Of a DNA stretch of 64,000 nt, positions 1 through 9,180 are shown piece by piece. The translations under genes and the position numbers were made by a program. The notes under the pieces are model-generated. The model was not told the origin of the DNA, searched no databases, and saw only the letters and a list, made by a program, of their open reading frames with translations. The DNA comes from Cyathus striatus (taxonomy: Eukaryota; Basidiomycota; Agaricomycetes; Agaricales; Nidulariaceae), in NCBI GenBank assembly GCA_025738555.1, contig JAOVFP010000011.1, positions 992,001-1,056,000 of the forward strand. The letters run 5' to 3'. Position 1 is the first letter of the stretch, and every line of letters starts with the position of its first letter.

Positions 1-247
1 TGAAGTCCTCCCGCCTCCTACTTTAAAAAACTTGCCCTGTCTTCGAAATGACTGAACGGTGCGGCGGCAACCTGTGATGCGTGTGATGCGCGTTCTGATG
101 CGTGCCGTGAGCCGATGTGATCTCAACCAAATATGACCCAACCAGTTACCAAATCAGGGAAGAACAGTGATGCCTGAAGACGAAAGTCGAGGAGAAACTC
201 GGGGGGGGGGACTGGAAAAAAAATTGTGCCCAGGGAATGGAAGAAGG

Positions 248-254
248 TATAAAA
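248..254 (+). promoter_or_regulatory. TATA box upstream of the first gene
   Basis: A perfect TATAAAA lies about 60 bases before the ATG at 315, a normal spacing for a fungal polymerase II promoter. The preceding 240 bases have no convincing coding content. The placement supports the start chosen for the next gene, but no transcription data were available. Confidence 0.5.
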
Positions 255-314
255 GGGTGCGTTATTCAGCCCGATTTTCAGTTCTCTCCAATTGTGACCC
301 ATCCGTCGTTGCTT

Positions 315-1609
315 ATGTCTACTTTCAAAACTCCTTCCGCTTTTCTTACTGCCAGTACCAAACTTCGTTTGTTGGCTAACGATGCCCATACCACTCTGCA
401 GGATGACAACGGCAACGCTCAGGAGGTTCACGGCGATTTACTGGACTCGGTTCCACGCGTGGTGCGTTGTTATAGGCGTTCAGTTTTGTGTAGTAGAACT
501 TATTTCTTATTTTGCCTATAGCAAAGGCTCATTGCGTATGCACGGGATCATGGTGATATCGCCCTTGAAGCTCCGTTTCGAGAGGCCATGTTCACCCTTC
601 GCAAGGCTTATAACTTGTTGGAGAAGAAACAAGTTCCCCTACCGCGCGATCAGACTATCTACATCTTCGATGCCGTCAAACATATTCACCAGTTGCGTGA
701 GGTGCAATCGGTCCAGTCCCTTCCTGTTGAGGAGGTCGTCGTCGTTGCCACCGACGTTCTGGTCCCGCCTGCTACCCCTGTGAGTGCAGCTACGACGGTG
801 AAGCGGAAGGTACGAGCCATGTTTCTCTCTGAGTCACACATTTTACTGAGTCGCAGTCCCACTGCTAGCGTCCTACTTGGAAGAGTGCCTTAACTGTTGG
901 GAGTGACGAGTCTGAGGGGGAGAAGCCTGCCATCGTGGCCCAAACTGGTATGGCATTGGTTTCCAACCCAGTTGTAGCTACTGAGGTATGTGATTTCCCT
1001 TAGCCGCTGCACTGCGTCCCGTTAAAACTAACCGACGTGTTCGACACTTGACACAGGCCCTCAACGCCATGCAGGTTGACGATACTGCCACCGTTCTGGG
1101 GTCCACCGTAAGTCCCATATCTGTGCTAATCAGATGTATTGACAAACTCCTTGACTTTCCTCTGTAGGCGAACACCACTCCTTCTGCAGGACCCAATGGG
1201 CGTCCTGAGACTCATAGTCTTCTGTACGGCGCACTGGCTAATATGGACAGGGACAGCCCTTCGTTCAAGAAGTATGAGCAGCTGTCTTTCAGGAAACGTG
1301 CGAAGCAGGAGACTGTCATGCCTAGTACGCTCCGTTCTTTGATGCGCTTGATGACCCTGAACATATTACTGATGCGTTGTATTATAAATAGAGACCCCCT
1401 ATGGCCTTGTCGCTTGGGTACGCGGTGTGACTGATCGCGCGTCTGCGATGCGTCATGAAGGTCAGACTGTGTCGTTCACCAACCAGGTCACTCTCCTCCG
1501 TCTTACCGCTTTGGCCGACGCTGCTTCCGAGTGTGAGTGGCACTGGCTCAACGTCCAGAAGATTGCCGAGGACGTCTCACACTTGTGCCCCGGTGTTATC
1601 GCCACTGAG
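315..1609 (+). pseudogene. Multi-exon gene of unknown function, 3' end lost
   Basis: Function not recognised. Exons that keep one reading frame are 315-461, 522-809, 869-985, 1057-1107 and 1168 to about 1340, with introns of 60, 59, 71 and 60 bases that start GT and end AG. The protein starts MSTFKTPSAF, is mostly hydrophilic, has no signal peptide, and contains an Ala/Val/Pro-rich middle. Between about 1330 and 1400 the reading moves through three frames, so there is at least one frameshift or an unresolved intron. The last open stretch (1400-1609) ends at a good GTGAGT donor and a 59-base intron (1610-1668), but the next codons give an immediate stop. The end of the Ty3 element begins about 180 bases further on. 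I infer that the retroelement, or a deletion with it, removed the 3' part. It could also be a gag-like protein of another element. Confidence 0.55.
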
Positions 1610-1847
1610 GTGAGTATTTTCGTGCTACGATCCGTGTGTACATGTGAACCTGACTGGGGAATACACAGAAATAACCGTGTATTTCCAAGACACTATATTT
1701 TCCTACGTTTTTATGTGGGTTTTTCCAAAATTTTCTCGTTCTACCAAAAACTCGTCGACTTCCCTTCCCATCAAGTAACGTGTCGTAGATGATGTCTCTT
1801 TGTATATACATTGTATGTAGTCTACTTGAGTTTTTTAATCTACGGTG

Positions 1848-1864
1848 TTTTCTCCTCCTCTTTT
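1848..1864 (-). other. Polypurine tract candidate
   Basis: On the minus strand this is an uninterrupted run of 17 A/G bases that overlaps the integrase stop codon. In LTR retroelements such a tract primes plus-strand DNA and sits just before the 3' LTR. The 3' LTR should then run leftward from 1847, but only about 180 bases separate it from the neighbouring gene, so the LTR is probably truncated. Confidence 0.5.
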
Positions 1865-3779
1865 ATGTCAACATGGAAGTAGCTACCTGGAGGACTTGAA
1901 GGACCCCCTGGCAACGTTCCTGGAAATGACTTTGCGTATTAAAAAATGTCTTGATCTCCTCTGATTCCTCACCTGACTCTCCCCTATTATCAGGTTCATC
2001 GTCTGACTGCTCTAAAGTGCCTTTGATGCGGACATCTTGGAACTGTAGGTCTTCAAGAGGTTCTGGGGCACTTAATAATTTCGCAAAACCTTCTGCAGAG
2101 ATGGCAATCGCCTCATGTACACGTTTAGGTAGTTCAATACGTTTATGAGCTAAATAAGGTATAACTCTATTACGGGCGATCTTTTTGTGGTAAGGGGACC
2201 CGTCCAACTCGGCGAGTATGTAGCTTCCCCCTTCTGAACGAGCAATAACAACGAATGGTCCATTGTATCTTGCTAAGTTTTTCTGGTTAGCTGACTTGCC
2301 AATTGTTGGGTTCCTTTCCAGGACCAGATCTCCAGGTTTAAACACCCATTCATGGACACGGTTCTGAATGTCGTCCTCTACTTTCTTAACTCGTCGAATT
2401 TTCTCTGCTGTCACTTTTGACCTCATTGTTTCAACGTGGGAAACATGTTTGGCCAGGGCTCGGGCCTGCAATCCTACTAAATCCACCGTTGTCATCAGAC
2501 CGCCTGCCGGAGGCGTCGTTAACCAAGTTGCTTCTTGCACATCTAAAGGAAATACCGGATGTGCGCCTGTGACCATAAAGAATGGAGAACACCCCCAACG
2601 CTTACGGATTGTGATACGATCCGCCCAAAGTACATGGTGTAAAAACCAGTACCATTTGTTAAGTGCAGGTTCCGTACATTTCACTAGCATCTGCCGTAAG
2701 TCCCAATGGGGTGGTTCTATAACTCCATTGGCTCTTGAATTATATGCAGAAATTGTGATCGTGGGTACTTTGTATTTATCTTGTAGCCAGGCGCACGCTT
2801 TTACAAACGGCACTCCATTATCTGTTACAATGCACTGAATGCAACCCCAGCGGCATAGAATGTCTTCAAACAACCATAGCCCAATGGTTCTTGCATTCTC
2901 ACTCCTTAATGCTCGTGCTTCCGCCCATGAAGAAAGTGCACACCGCCCATGTACAATATATTTGCACTGGTTTGATACATCTTTTCCCATGTGTAGTACA
3001 TCTGCATGTAGAACTTGAAAAATCGAAGGTGTTTCTGTCAGAACCGCAGGTGATTCGAACAGACTCTTCTGTCGTTTCTGGCAGATTTCGCATGTGGAAA
3101 CGTACCATTGTACATCCATTTCCATTTGCGGCCACCAAAATCTCAAGTTCAAAAGTCTATGAGTTGCATATACCCCTCTATGGCCCAACGCATCATGTGC
3201 CGCCCGCAACATATACATGCGTTGCTCCTGCGTTACTACTAAACGAGGTAGCGCATCACCATCTTTATAATATAGTTTTTCATTTTCTAAGGCAAATTTA
3301 CCAGCAAATTTCCGGAATCTCCTGTATTCCGACCGGTCCATACCATCAGGGCGCTCCATATTACTGAAAAGATATTTCCTGACCACTTCCACGCGACTGT
3401 CCATCAGAAGACCATAATCGGTTCTCATGTCATGTGGATAAGGTTCTCCTTGAGATGGATCAAACTTGAGCGCTACGTCTGGCAACACAGTGGTATTAAT
3501 AAACTGCTGTAAAAAAACTCGTTGAGTTTCACTACATTCGGGTGAGTTAATAGCTTCCCATTGCAGAATATTCTCCTTTTCTGCTGCTTCCATTGCGGCC
3601 TCTAAGTCGTCTACAAAGTCGTCAATACTTTCAGCTATAGTAAACATATAACCACCTCGCGCATCAATGTCATCAAAGAACTCCTGTAATTCCAAGGGAT
3701 CAGGATCGTCTGCATAAGCTTTAACTAATTCGAAAGGTTTCTCATCGTCCTCTGACTCGTCTGAAAATACCCAGTCCAT
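1863..3779 (-). CDS. Ty3/gypsy integrase domain
   Basis: Integrase part of the retroelement polyprotein, 638 residues. An acidic N-terminal lead is followed by an HHCC zinc-binding domain (HDALGHRG and, later, CEIC). The catalytic core has its three acidic residues: D in LHADVLHM, D in IVTDNGVPF, and E in RANGVIEP. A GPF/Y-like module (YNGPFVVI) follows near residue 510, and there is no clear chromodomain. The ATG directly follows the TGA of the RT frame, in the same frame (TGA ATG). It could therefore be made by stop read-through, by reinitiation, or not at all if the TGA is a simple mutation. The stop codon lies inside the polypurine tract. Confidence 0.9.
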   Translation of the reverse strand: MDWVFSDESEDDEKPFELVKAYADDPDPLELQEFFDDIDARGGYMFTIAESIDDFVDDLEAAMEAAEKENILQWEAINSPECSETQRVFLQQFINTTVLPDVALKFDPSQGEPYPHDMRTDYGLLMDSRVEVVRKYLFSNMERPDGMDRSEYRRFRKFAGKFALENEKLYYKDGDALPRLVVTQEQRMYMLRAAHDALGHRGVYATHRLLNLRFWWPQMEMDVQWYVSTCEICQKRQKSLFESPAVLTETPSIFQVLHADVLHMGKDVSNQCKYIVHGRCALSSWAEARALRSENARTIGLWLFEDILCRWGCIQCIVTDNGVPFVKACAWLQDKYKVPTITISAYNSRANGVIEPPHWDLRQMLVKCTEPALNKWYWFLHHVLWADRITIRKRWGCSPFFMVTGAHPVFPLDVQEATWLTTPPAGGLMTTVDLVGLQARALAKHVSHVETMRSKVTAEKIRRVKKVEDDIQNRVHEWVFKPGDLVLERNPTIGKSANQKNLARYNGPFVVIARSEGGSYILAELDGSPYHKKIARNRVIPYLAHKRIELPKRVHEAIAISAEGFAKLLSAPEPLEDLQFQDVRIKGTLEQSDDEPDNRGESGEESEEIKTFFNTQSHFQERCQGVLQVLQVATSMLT

Positions 3780-5327
3780 TCAGTCACCCTCAAAGAAAGG
3801 TCGGCGGGAAAGTCCATCAGGCCCAAAAGTTTTCCCAGCCTTGTGAACTATTGTAAACACAAAGTTGGTACGTATGAAATCCACCCAGCGATTAGTAGAC
3901 GCGTTGATCATTTCACCTGCATGATTGAGCATTCCGAACAAGTACTTAGCATCTGTTTCAACCACTAAGTTACGACATCCGACAAGTAAGTATCTCTCTT
4001 CTTCCAGTGCCATGCGCAATCCTATGAGTTCTCGTCGGGGCTGTGAATATCTTGACTGCCTGTCTGTTAACGCTTTAGACCCAAATCTTATGTAATAGAT
4101 TTTTGAGGGGTCTTCCTCGTTGTGTTGATAAATCAACCATCCCGTAGCTATGTAAGACGTGTCCACGGCAACTACCAGTGGTTGTTTACTTTTATAGTTA
4201 GGGGGACGGATTGGTAAATGATTTTTCAATGCTTTCTTCAAGGCTTCTTGTGATGCTTTCTCTTCAGGACCCCATTTAAACAGCGCATCTTTCTTAAGTA
4301 AATTATACAGAGGTGCTGCGACATCCACAAATTTCGGAATATTCAGGCGCCCTTGCACAACAGTCCCTAAGAATGCTCGGACTTCACTGAAATTTGCACA
4401 GTCTCCCCAGTTCATCATAGTGTCTATGCAATGGTGCGTAGGACGGCTGCCTTCATATGAAACTCGGTGACCTACCACAATGAACTCGTCTTTACAAATG
4501 ACTGACTTCTTTCCCGAGAAAGTTCCCCCTGTGTACTTCATTCGTTGCAGAATTCTGTTAACAGTGTGAAAATATTCCCATATAAATCGCCGGATCCCCG
4601 AATTTTCAGGAATAGTTTCATAGGATCCGTCTGGTTGTTCATAGCGTGTCTCAGGACCTCTCATAGGTACGTCGTCAATAAAGGGCTTAGTGTACTCTGG
4701 CATCTCATCTTTCAGGATATACGTCACATCATCATGGAAAATAGCTACGGAATTTGTCCAGCCCATTGGTAGAGTCACTAGTCGGAGCGTGCCAAACGGC
4801 GTTTGAAAAGTCGTTAAGTTTCTCGATTTTTCATCCAGCAACCACTCGTCATATCCCACATAGAGATCTAATATACCACCACAGGCGCGTCCCGCAAAAT
4901 GATTTGCTAGCTCCTCGGTTGCTGGTGGCAGACCCGAGTGAGCTATGGTTACTTTATTCAGAGGTTCAAGACTATGAACAAGTCGTAGACTTTTCTTATC
5001 CTTTTTAATAACGCAAAACCATTTTGAACAGTACGATGAATTGGACAGCTCATAAACACCACTATTGATCTTAGCTTTAATGATATTACAGACATCCTCA
5101 TATAAGGCTGGTGGTATAGGAATATTTTTAACTACCCAAGGTACATGCGGCACTGTAGGGATCTGCACAGCAGGAAAATATTCCTCTTTGAATTTCCCCT
5201 TCTGAGTTTCATCCCAAGCAAATGCCTTGTCGTGTGCTGACATTATCCAATGCATGAGCTTACGTTCTTCTGTCCATAGAAATTCCTCTGAATGCTGGGT
5301 ATCAATGTACTCCTTATGTTCCATCAT
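3780..5327 (-). CDS. Ty3/gypsy reverse transcriptase and RNase H
   Basis: 515 residues. The RT fingers and palm are recognisable: SKWFCVIKKD, LRLVHSLEPLNKVT, then DLYVGYDE, where most Ty3 enzymes have a DLxxGYHQ-like motif. The catalytic box reads PFIDDV, with Phe in place of the usual Tyr of YxDD. The RNase H domain follows, with D in VAVDTS, E in QPRRELIG, D in VETDAKY and D in FGPDGLSRR. The first ATG overlaps the stop of the linker frame (ATGATG over TGA). The RT frame is also open upstream of that ATG (PPEFVPTPEG), which suggests the natural protein is a fusion with the linker and that a -1 step or a lost base now separates them. Confidence 0.92.
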   Translation of the reverse strand: MMEHKEYIDTQHSEEFLWTEERKLMHWIMSAHDKAFAWDETQKGKFKEEYFPAVQIPTVPHVPWVVKNIPIPPALYEDVCNIIKAKINSGVYELSNSSYCSKWFCVIKKDKKSLRLVHSLEPLNKVTIAHSGLPPATEELANHFAGRACGGILDLYVGYDEWLLDEKSRNLTTFQTPFGTLRLVTLPMGWTNSVAIFHDDVTYILKDEMPEYTKPFIDDVPMRGPETRYEQPDGSYETIPENSGIRRFIWEYFHTVNRILQRMKYTGGTFSGKKSVICKDEFIVVGHRVSYEGSRPTHHCIDTMMNWGDCANFSEVRAFLGTVVQGRLNIPKFVDVAAPLYNLLKKDALFKWGPEEKASQEALKKALKNHLPIRPPNYKSKQPLVVAVDTSYIATGWLIYQHNEEDPSKIYYIRFGSKALTDRQSRYSQPRRELIGLRMALEEERYLLVGCRNLVVETDAKYLFGMLNHAGEMINASTNRWVDFIRTNFVFTIVHKAGKTFGPDGLSRRPFFEGD

Positions 5328-5788
5328 GTATTGTCCTTCAGGTGTGGGAACAAACTCCGGGGGCTCGTTGGTAACTTTGGTAAGTCCGCCAGCGGGTCGC
5401 CTTTAATTTCCCTTTTAATGTGGAATTCCTCTGGAACATCCCCAAGAACCGGTCTCGTTTTCTGAGCAACAGGTTTGTATTTTCGTCCAACGAAGTTTTC
5501 TCTGGTTGCTACCGGCGCCTGTCCGGATTTTCCTCCTAAAGCCGAAAAGTACTGTACTCCCCCGGGCGTATCTAACACATGGGTTGCCGACATGGCTTGA
5601 AGCAGTTGCTTTTGCGCTTCTTTATCTTCTATACCACCATCCGTTGCCGAGGCAAGTAGGTAGGCATACTTTATTTCCTCTTTTAACAATGTTTTTGGTT
5701 TTTCTTGTTGGTAATACCCGTCGATCACAAATTTCCCGTCTGCATCTTGTACAATGCTAACTGCCAACTCTCCTCGATCTCCCATCAA
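5324..5788 (-). CDS. Linker frame between protease and RT
   Basis: 154 residues with no recognised domain, Lys/Asp/Glu-rich and hydrophilic, of the kind that links protease and RT in fungal Ty3 polyproteins. It lies in the -1 frame relative to the protease. Its ATG (5783-5785) shares its A with the protease stop in a TGATG overlap. The frame is already open upstream and includes the slippery heptamer at 5803-5809. Its own stop overlaps the first RT codons. It is most likely not a separate protein but part of a Gag-Pol chain. Confidence 0.65.
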   Translation of the reverse strand: MMGDRGELAVSIVQDADGKFVIDGYYQQEKPKTLLKEEIKYAYLLASATDGGIEDKEAQKQLLQAMSATHVLDTPGGVQYFSALGGKSGQAPVATRENFVGRKYKPVAQKTRPVLGDVPEEFHIKREIKGDPLADLPKLPTSPRSLFPHLKDNT

Positions 5789-6891
5789 CTCATCGAGTAA
5801 TGAAAATTTTGTTCTTCCTCGCTGACTTTCGGTTTCTTCCCGCGCGGATATGTTGGAATCACCATCCGGTCCGTGGAGCCCGGTGCCGTGATTGTGATCA
5901 ACTGTGTTCCATCTGTGCCGTTCTGAATCTGACTAGCCGTCAAGACATCAAAGGGTCTACCCAACAGTAGCTGATAAGGCGGGTTTTTAAGTATGTGTAC
6001 CTGTAGGTACACCATTATCTTCCCAAGCTGGAGAGGAATGTTTCTTGCAAGTCCACAAGTCGTTTCCAGCCCGCCATTTGCACTCTGCATATTTATTTTC
6101 GTGTCAGGGTCCCACTGTAACCCACATTTCTCCGCCATTGATAAACTCATCGAGACTATCTGTGACCCGCTATCGAGTAAGCACTCCTCTATTTGGACAC
6201 CGTAAATAGATCCAGTGACGGCTCGTAACGCTTCCGCGTCTCTAGCCACAATGATTCCCTTTTCTAGTCCATTAGTAAGCGATCCCAAATATTGGGTGAC
6301 AGGGTCTGAGACGTTCCATCCACCAGTTACAAAGTTTCCACGATTGTCCTTACCATCTTGCATGGATTTCTCAGTTACTGGTAGATTGCAGTCCTGAATG
6401 AAAACCCAATTGATGTCTGGTAAGGACCTTCCTGGCACATCTTCATCTTCTACTTCTTCGATTTGGACTGGTATGCTTTTGCGATCGTTTGAGATGTCCT
6501 CATTTAACCCATTAGCTACTGTCGGCTGTCGTTTCGTAGTTAACCATGCATGTAAGTCTGCGCGCACACCAGGTGCTAACGCCAATAAATCTCTCTGAGA
6601 AATAACTACAGGGATCTCCAACAACTTGTCTACGACTTTCGTCGGTTGCACTTTCGTTTCCACGGCCGCTCGGCGCGTGTAGCTAGGTGACTTTTTTGGT
6701 AATTCAGATGCCGGAATAGGCAAGTGAACTGGCGCTGGTTGTAACTCGGTTACATTTTGGTACAGAAAATCAGGTAACTCTTTTTCTATTATATATTTTT
6801 CTTCTTTTGTCTGGGTTATGTCATTTTTCTTTCTTTTTAATATTTTTACGGGTTTGGGTGCGGGTTCCGTATCCGACTCTGTGTCAGCCAT
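5785..6891 (-). CDS. Ty3/gypsy aspartic protease
   Basis: 368 residues from the first ATG. A disordered Lys/Pro/Glu-rich N-terminus leads to a retropepsin fold in the second half: the active-site motif LLDSGSQIVSMS (DSG) and, about 80 residues later, the flap-side motif LLLGRPFDVL. The enzyme would cleave Gag-Pol in the virus-like particle. The frame is open upstream of the ATG, without a stop, as far as the end of gag at about 7046, where a -1 slippery site lies. A Gag-Pro fusion by frameshifting is therefore the likely product. Confidence 0.85.
   Translation of the reverse strand: MADTESDTEPAPKPVKILKRKKNDITQTKEEKYIIEKELPDFLYQNVTELQPAPVHLPIPASELPKKSPSYTRRAAVETKVQPTKVVDKLLEIPVVISQRDLLALAPGVRADLHAWLTTKRQPTVANGLNEDISNDRKSIPVQIEEVEDEDVPGRSLPDINWVFIQDCNLPVTEKSMQDGKDNRGNFVTGGWNVSDPVTQYLGSLTNGLEKGIIVARDAEALRAVTGSIYGVQIEECLLDSGSQIVSMSLSMAEKCGLQWDPDTKINMQSANGGLETTCGLARNIPLQLGKIMVYLQVHILKNPPYQLLLGRPFDVLTASQIQNGTDGTQLITITAPGSTDRMVIPTYPRGKKPKVSEEEQNFHYSMS
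5803..5809 (-). promoter_or_regulatory. Candidate -1 frameshift heptamer, protease to linker
   Basis: Read on the minus strand in the protease frame this is A AAT TTT, a standard X XXY YYZ slippery sequence, six codons before the protease stop. A -1 slip enters the linker frame, which stays open to 5324. The AT-rich heptamer could occur by chance. No downstream RNA structure was computed. Confidence 0.45.
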
Positions 6892-7040
6892 GGCTCCAGC
6901 ATCCTCACTAATTATCTCAATTATCTCTTCGTCTTCTTTGAATGATACGGCCTTATTTATAGGTCGGTCCTCTGGTACACTAGCAGCCGCAGGCGAGGTC
7001 GTTACGACTTCGGGTCGCTGTGCCTCCTTCCTTGAACCGT

Positions 7041-8801
7041 CTAGAAACCCGACTGCTTACCGGACCGTGTCTGCACATTTTGTGCGACTGTCTCAGTGGG
7101 CGCCATTTCCTCAGGCATCACTCGCTGACACACTTCGTGCAACATCTGTTGCATTTGACCCATCTGGTCCATCATCATCGATACTGTTTCCTGCGTGAGA
7201 GGCTGTTCGGAGGGTTGGTGGTACAACGCTTGCTTTGGTATCTCTGACTCTTTCCTAGCTAACATTTCATTTATGATTTTCTTAAGCGGGTAGGGCCCCC
7301 TTATTTTCTCATTGGTCCCACACATCGTTAACATACCAAACTCCTCTTTAACGACTCCGTCCGCAATATCCTTAGCCTTGACTTTACAATTCGCTATGTT
7401 CTCGCTACATTGTCCACAGTAATAACACCCTCTCAATGCTGGTGAAGTATAGGCTGCGTTCCCTCCTTGATACCCTTGGTTTCGGAACTGGTACGTCGTC
7501 CAATTGGTATTAGGGGGTTGGTTGGACGGTGCTGCAGGAGGTGGCTTCTGAAGATTCGCCAGCATGGTCTGGAATTCTTTCATCAGTGCACTCATTCCCA
7601 GTGTAACTGCCTCTGTCACTTCCTTCTTGATGTTGACCTCTGGGGTCTCTTTCTTGATAGGTAGCCTCGGGATATTCATTAACTTCAGCTCCTCCTTCCG
7701 TGCCTTCCTCTTCTCCTTTCTCGACGAGTTTTTAACTGGAACATCTGAGTCGGAGCTAGCATCTGAATCCGTGGAATCCGACGAATCTGAGTTGTCTCCC
7801 AAGAACCGCTTCTTCACAATGCTGTCACACACTCGGAGTACCACTTTATAGTCGTAGGGGTCATCCGGATTCCTCTCTTCTACTGACTCAGGGACTAAAT
7901 CTAATCGTTGGTTCAAGGTATCTTTAAACTTTCGGCTTAAAGCTTTAAGCAGTTTCTTTACAATAGTCGAGTTTGAGATCACTTTATTCTCTTCGCATAT
8001 TGCTGCCGCCATCTCGAACTCTCTTTTGAACGCTTTCCACGCCTTTTTGTCCTTGGGACCGATCGTCTCATGCTTTCTTACAATTTTAGCCAATTGAGAG
8101 GTGCATCCTACGTCTGCATCTTCATCATATTCCTTTAGGAGACGGGTTTTAAACGCGTCCCACGAAACTCCTTGAGCTTCTGCAAACTGTGATACGATAT
8201 CCTGTACTTGACTATGAGTGATCATTTGTAGTGCATAAGCTATATGTTCGCCTTCGTCCTCAAACGAGTAACGCTCGAAACGGGACTGTAGACTTTTCAG
8301 CCAGAATCTGACTTGCGTGCCTTTTCCATCCCACTTATTCGCGTCCCTGCTAAAGGGATCTGGCATATCTTTCGGCATCGCTTGTCGTCTCGCGGGTGGA
8401 TTTGCTGCTGCTTCACCAGCCGCTTGGGGTACTACTTGGTCTGCCACGGTGACTATCTCAGGTACGGGAACTACGGTATTTATTGGGACTGGCTCTTGAA
8501 CTGGCTCGTTTTTGACGGGCACTATCTCTGATTCGATGAATAAATTCCTAAGTATGTGCTCTGGACTATCTCCTACTTCTGAGTCTGATCCTTCAAAGGC
8601 GCCTGGTAACACGTTGGTAAGCAGGGTTTCGATCTCTTGCTCGGATTCGGTGATGACTGGCGCTTGGGCTGCTTCGATTAGAGGCTGCTCAATGGCTTGG
8701 TCTACTTCGTCACGGATGCGCTGATTCTCTACACTACTATCTACGCGTGCGCTGGCTCTTAATACTACTGGATCGTTCTCAGGGAGTCTGGTTACCGGCA
8801 A
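7041..8801 (-). CDS. Ty3/gypsy Gag (capsid and nucleocapsid)
   Basis: 586 residues from a TTG; the frame is open 27 bases further upstream after a TGA and has no nearby ATG, so the true start may lie in a spliced or non-AUG leader. The N-terminus is acidic and Pro-rich. The retrotransposon capsid region is around residues 160-290 (PDPFSRDANKWDGKGTQVRFW and SWDAFKTRLLKEY). A Ser/Asp-rich linker comes next, then a single zinc knuckle near 7388-7429. The knuckle reads C-X2-C-X4-E-X4-C, so the usual His is a Glu. The final codons overlap a GGGTTTC slippery heptamer. Confidence 0.85.
   Translation of the reverse strand: MPVTRLPENDPVVLRASARVDSSVENQRIRDEVDQAIEQPLIEAAQAPVITESEQEIETLLTNVLPGAFEGSDSEVGDSPEHILRNLFIESEIVPVKNEPVQEPVPINTVVPVPEIVTVADQVVPQAAGEAAANPPARRQAMPKDMPDPFSRDANKWDGKGTQVRFWLKSLQSRFERYSFEDEGEHIAYALQMITHSQVQDIVSQFAEAQGVSWDAFKTRLLKEYDEDADVGCTSQLAKIVRKHETIGPKDKKAWKAFKREFEMAAAICEENKVISNSTIVKKLLKALSRKFKDTLNQRLDLVPESVEERNPDDPYDYKVVLRVCDSIVKKRFLGDNSDSSDSTDSDASSDSDVPVKNSSRKEKRKARKEELKLMNIPRLPIKKETPEVNIKKEVTEAVTLGMSALMKEFQTMLANLQKPPPAAPSNQPPNTNWTTYQFRNQGYQGGNAAYTSPALRGCYYCGQCSENIANCKVKAKDIADGVVKEEFGMLTMCGTNEKIRGPYPLKKIINEMLARKESEIPKQALYHQPSEQPLTQETVSMMMDQMGQMQQMLHEVCQRVMPEEMAPTETVAQNVQTRSGKQSGF
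7044..7050 (-). promoter_or_regulatory. Candidate -1 frameshift heptamer, gag to protease
   Basis: In the gag frame the last codons read TCG GGT TTC TAG. The heptamer G GGT TTC fits X XXY YYZ and lies directly before the stop. A -1 slip gives GGG TTT CTA GAC, and this frame is open without interruption through the protease domain to 5785. Position, direction and open frame all agree with a programmed gag-pro frameshift. Confidence 0.65.
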
Positions 8802-9160
8802 ATTTGAGCCGCTTGGAACTCTTCTTTGTCACTTAACCCCAAACTCAAGGACTTCCTGTCCTGACTTCTGCGAGTTCTTTGTTTTGCGAGGTATTTTCGC
8901 AACTGGCACTTTCACTTGATACGCCAAGTAAGACTAACTCAGTCCTTTACTGATCACAAAAAATACGCGCACACAAACAATCACAACTTAACACAAGTCT
9001 ATCACAATATACGCTCTACTAAGGAAACAGGGGGATCTAATTCCTTCGTCGCTTGTCACTTGTCACGGTTCCAATAGTAGTATGTTATAGTATACGTATA
9101 ATGTCCCTATCTATCACCTCTCGTCGCAGAAACACTTCAAAAACCAAATAAACTCGAATT

Positions 9161-9180
9161 CCCCCTCGCGGTGGGCTCCA
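9161..9180 (-). other. Primer binding site candidate
   Basis: On the minus strand the stretch starts TGGAGCCCACCGCGAGG. A TGG start is typical of retroelement primer sites, since it pairs with the CCA end of a tRNA. It lies about 360 bases upstream of the gag frame, the expected place. Which tRNA would pair could not be decided from sequence alone. Confidence 0.45.

Larger units (their letters stand above)
1848..9180 (-). mobile_element. Ty3/gypsy LTR retrotransposon, internal region
   Basis: The minus strand reads gag, protease, linker, RT-RNase H, integrase, which is the Ty3/gypsy (Metaviridae-type) order. The internal region is bounded by a primer-binding-site candidate at 9161-9180 and a 17-base polypurine tract at 1848-1864 (read on the minus strand). 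All enzymatic domains are present with most key residues, so the copy is fairly young. However, the frames are joined by three -1 steps and one in-frame stop. A matched LTR pair could not be shown: only a short stretch around ATCTACGGTG (1839-1847) and ATCTCCGGTG (near 10010) looks alike. Confidence 0.88.

Noticed and set aside
1016..1855. Full-length 3' LTR of the Ty3 element
   Set aside because: This interval contains spliced coding exons and shows no extended match to 9181-10018.
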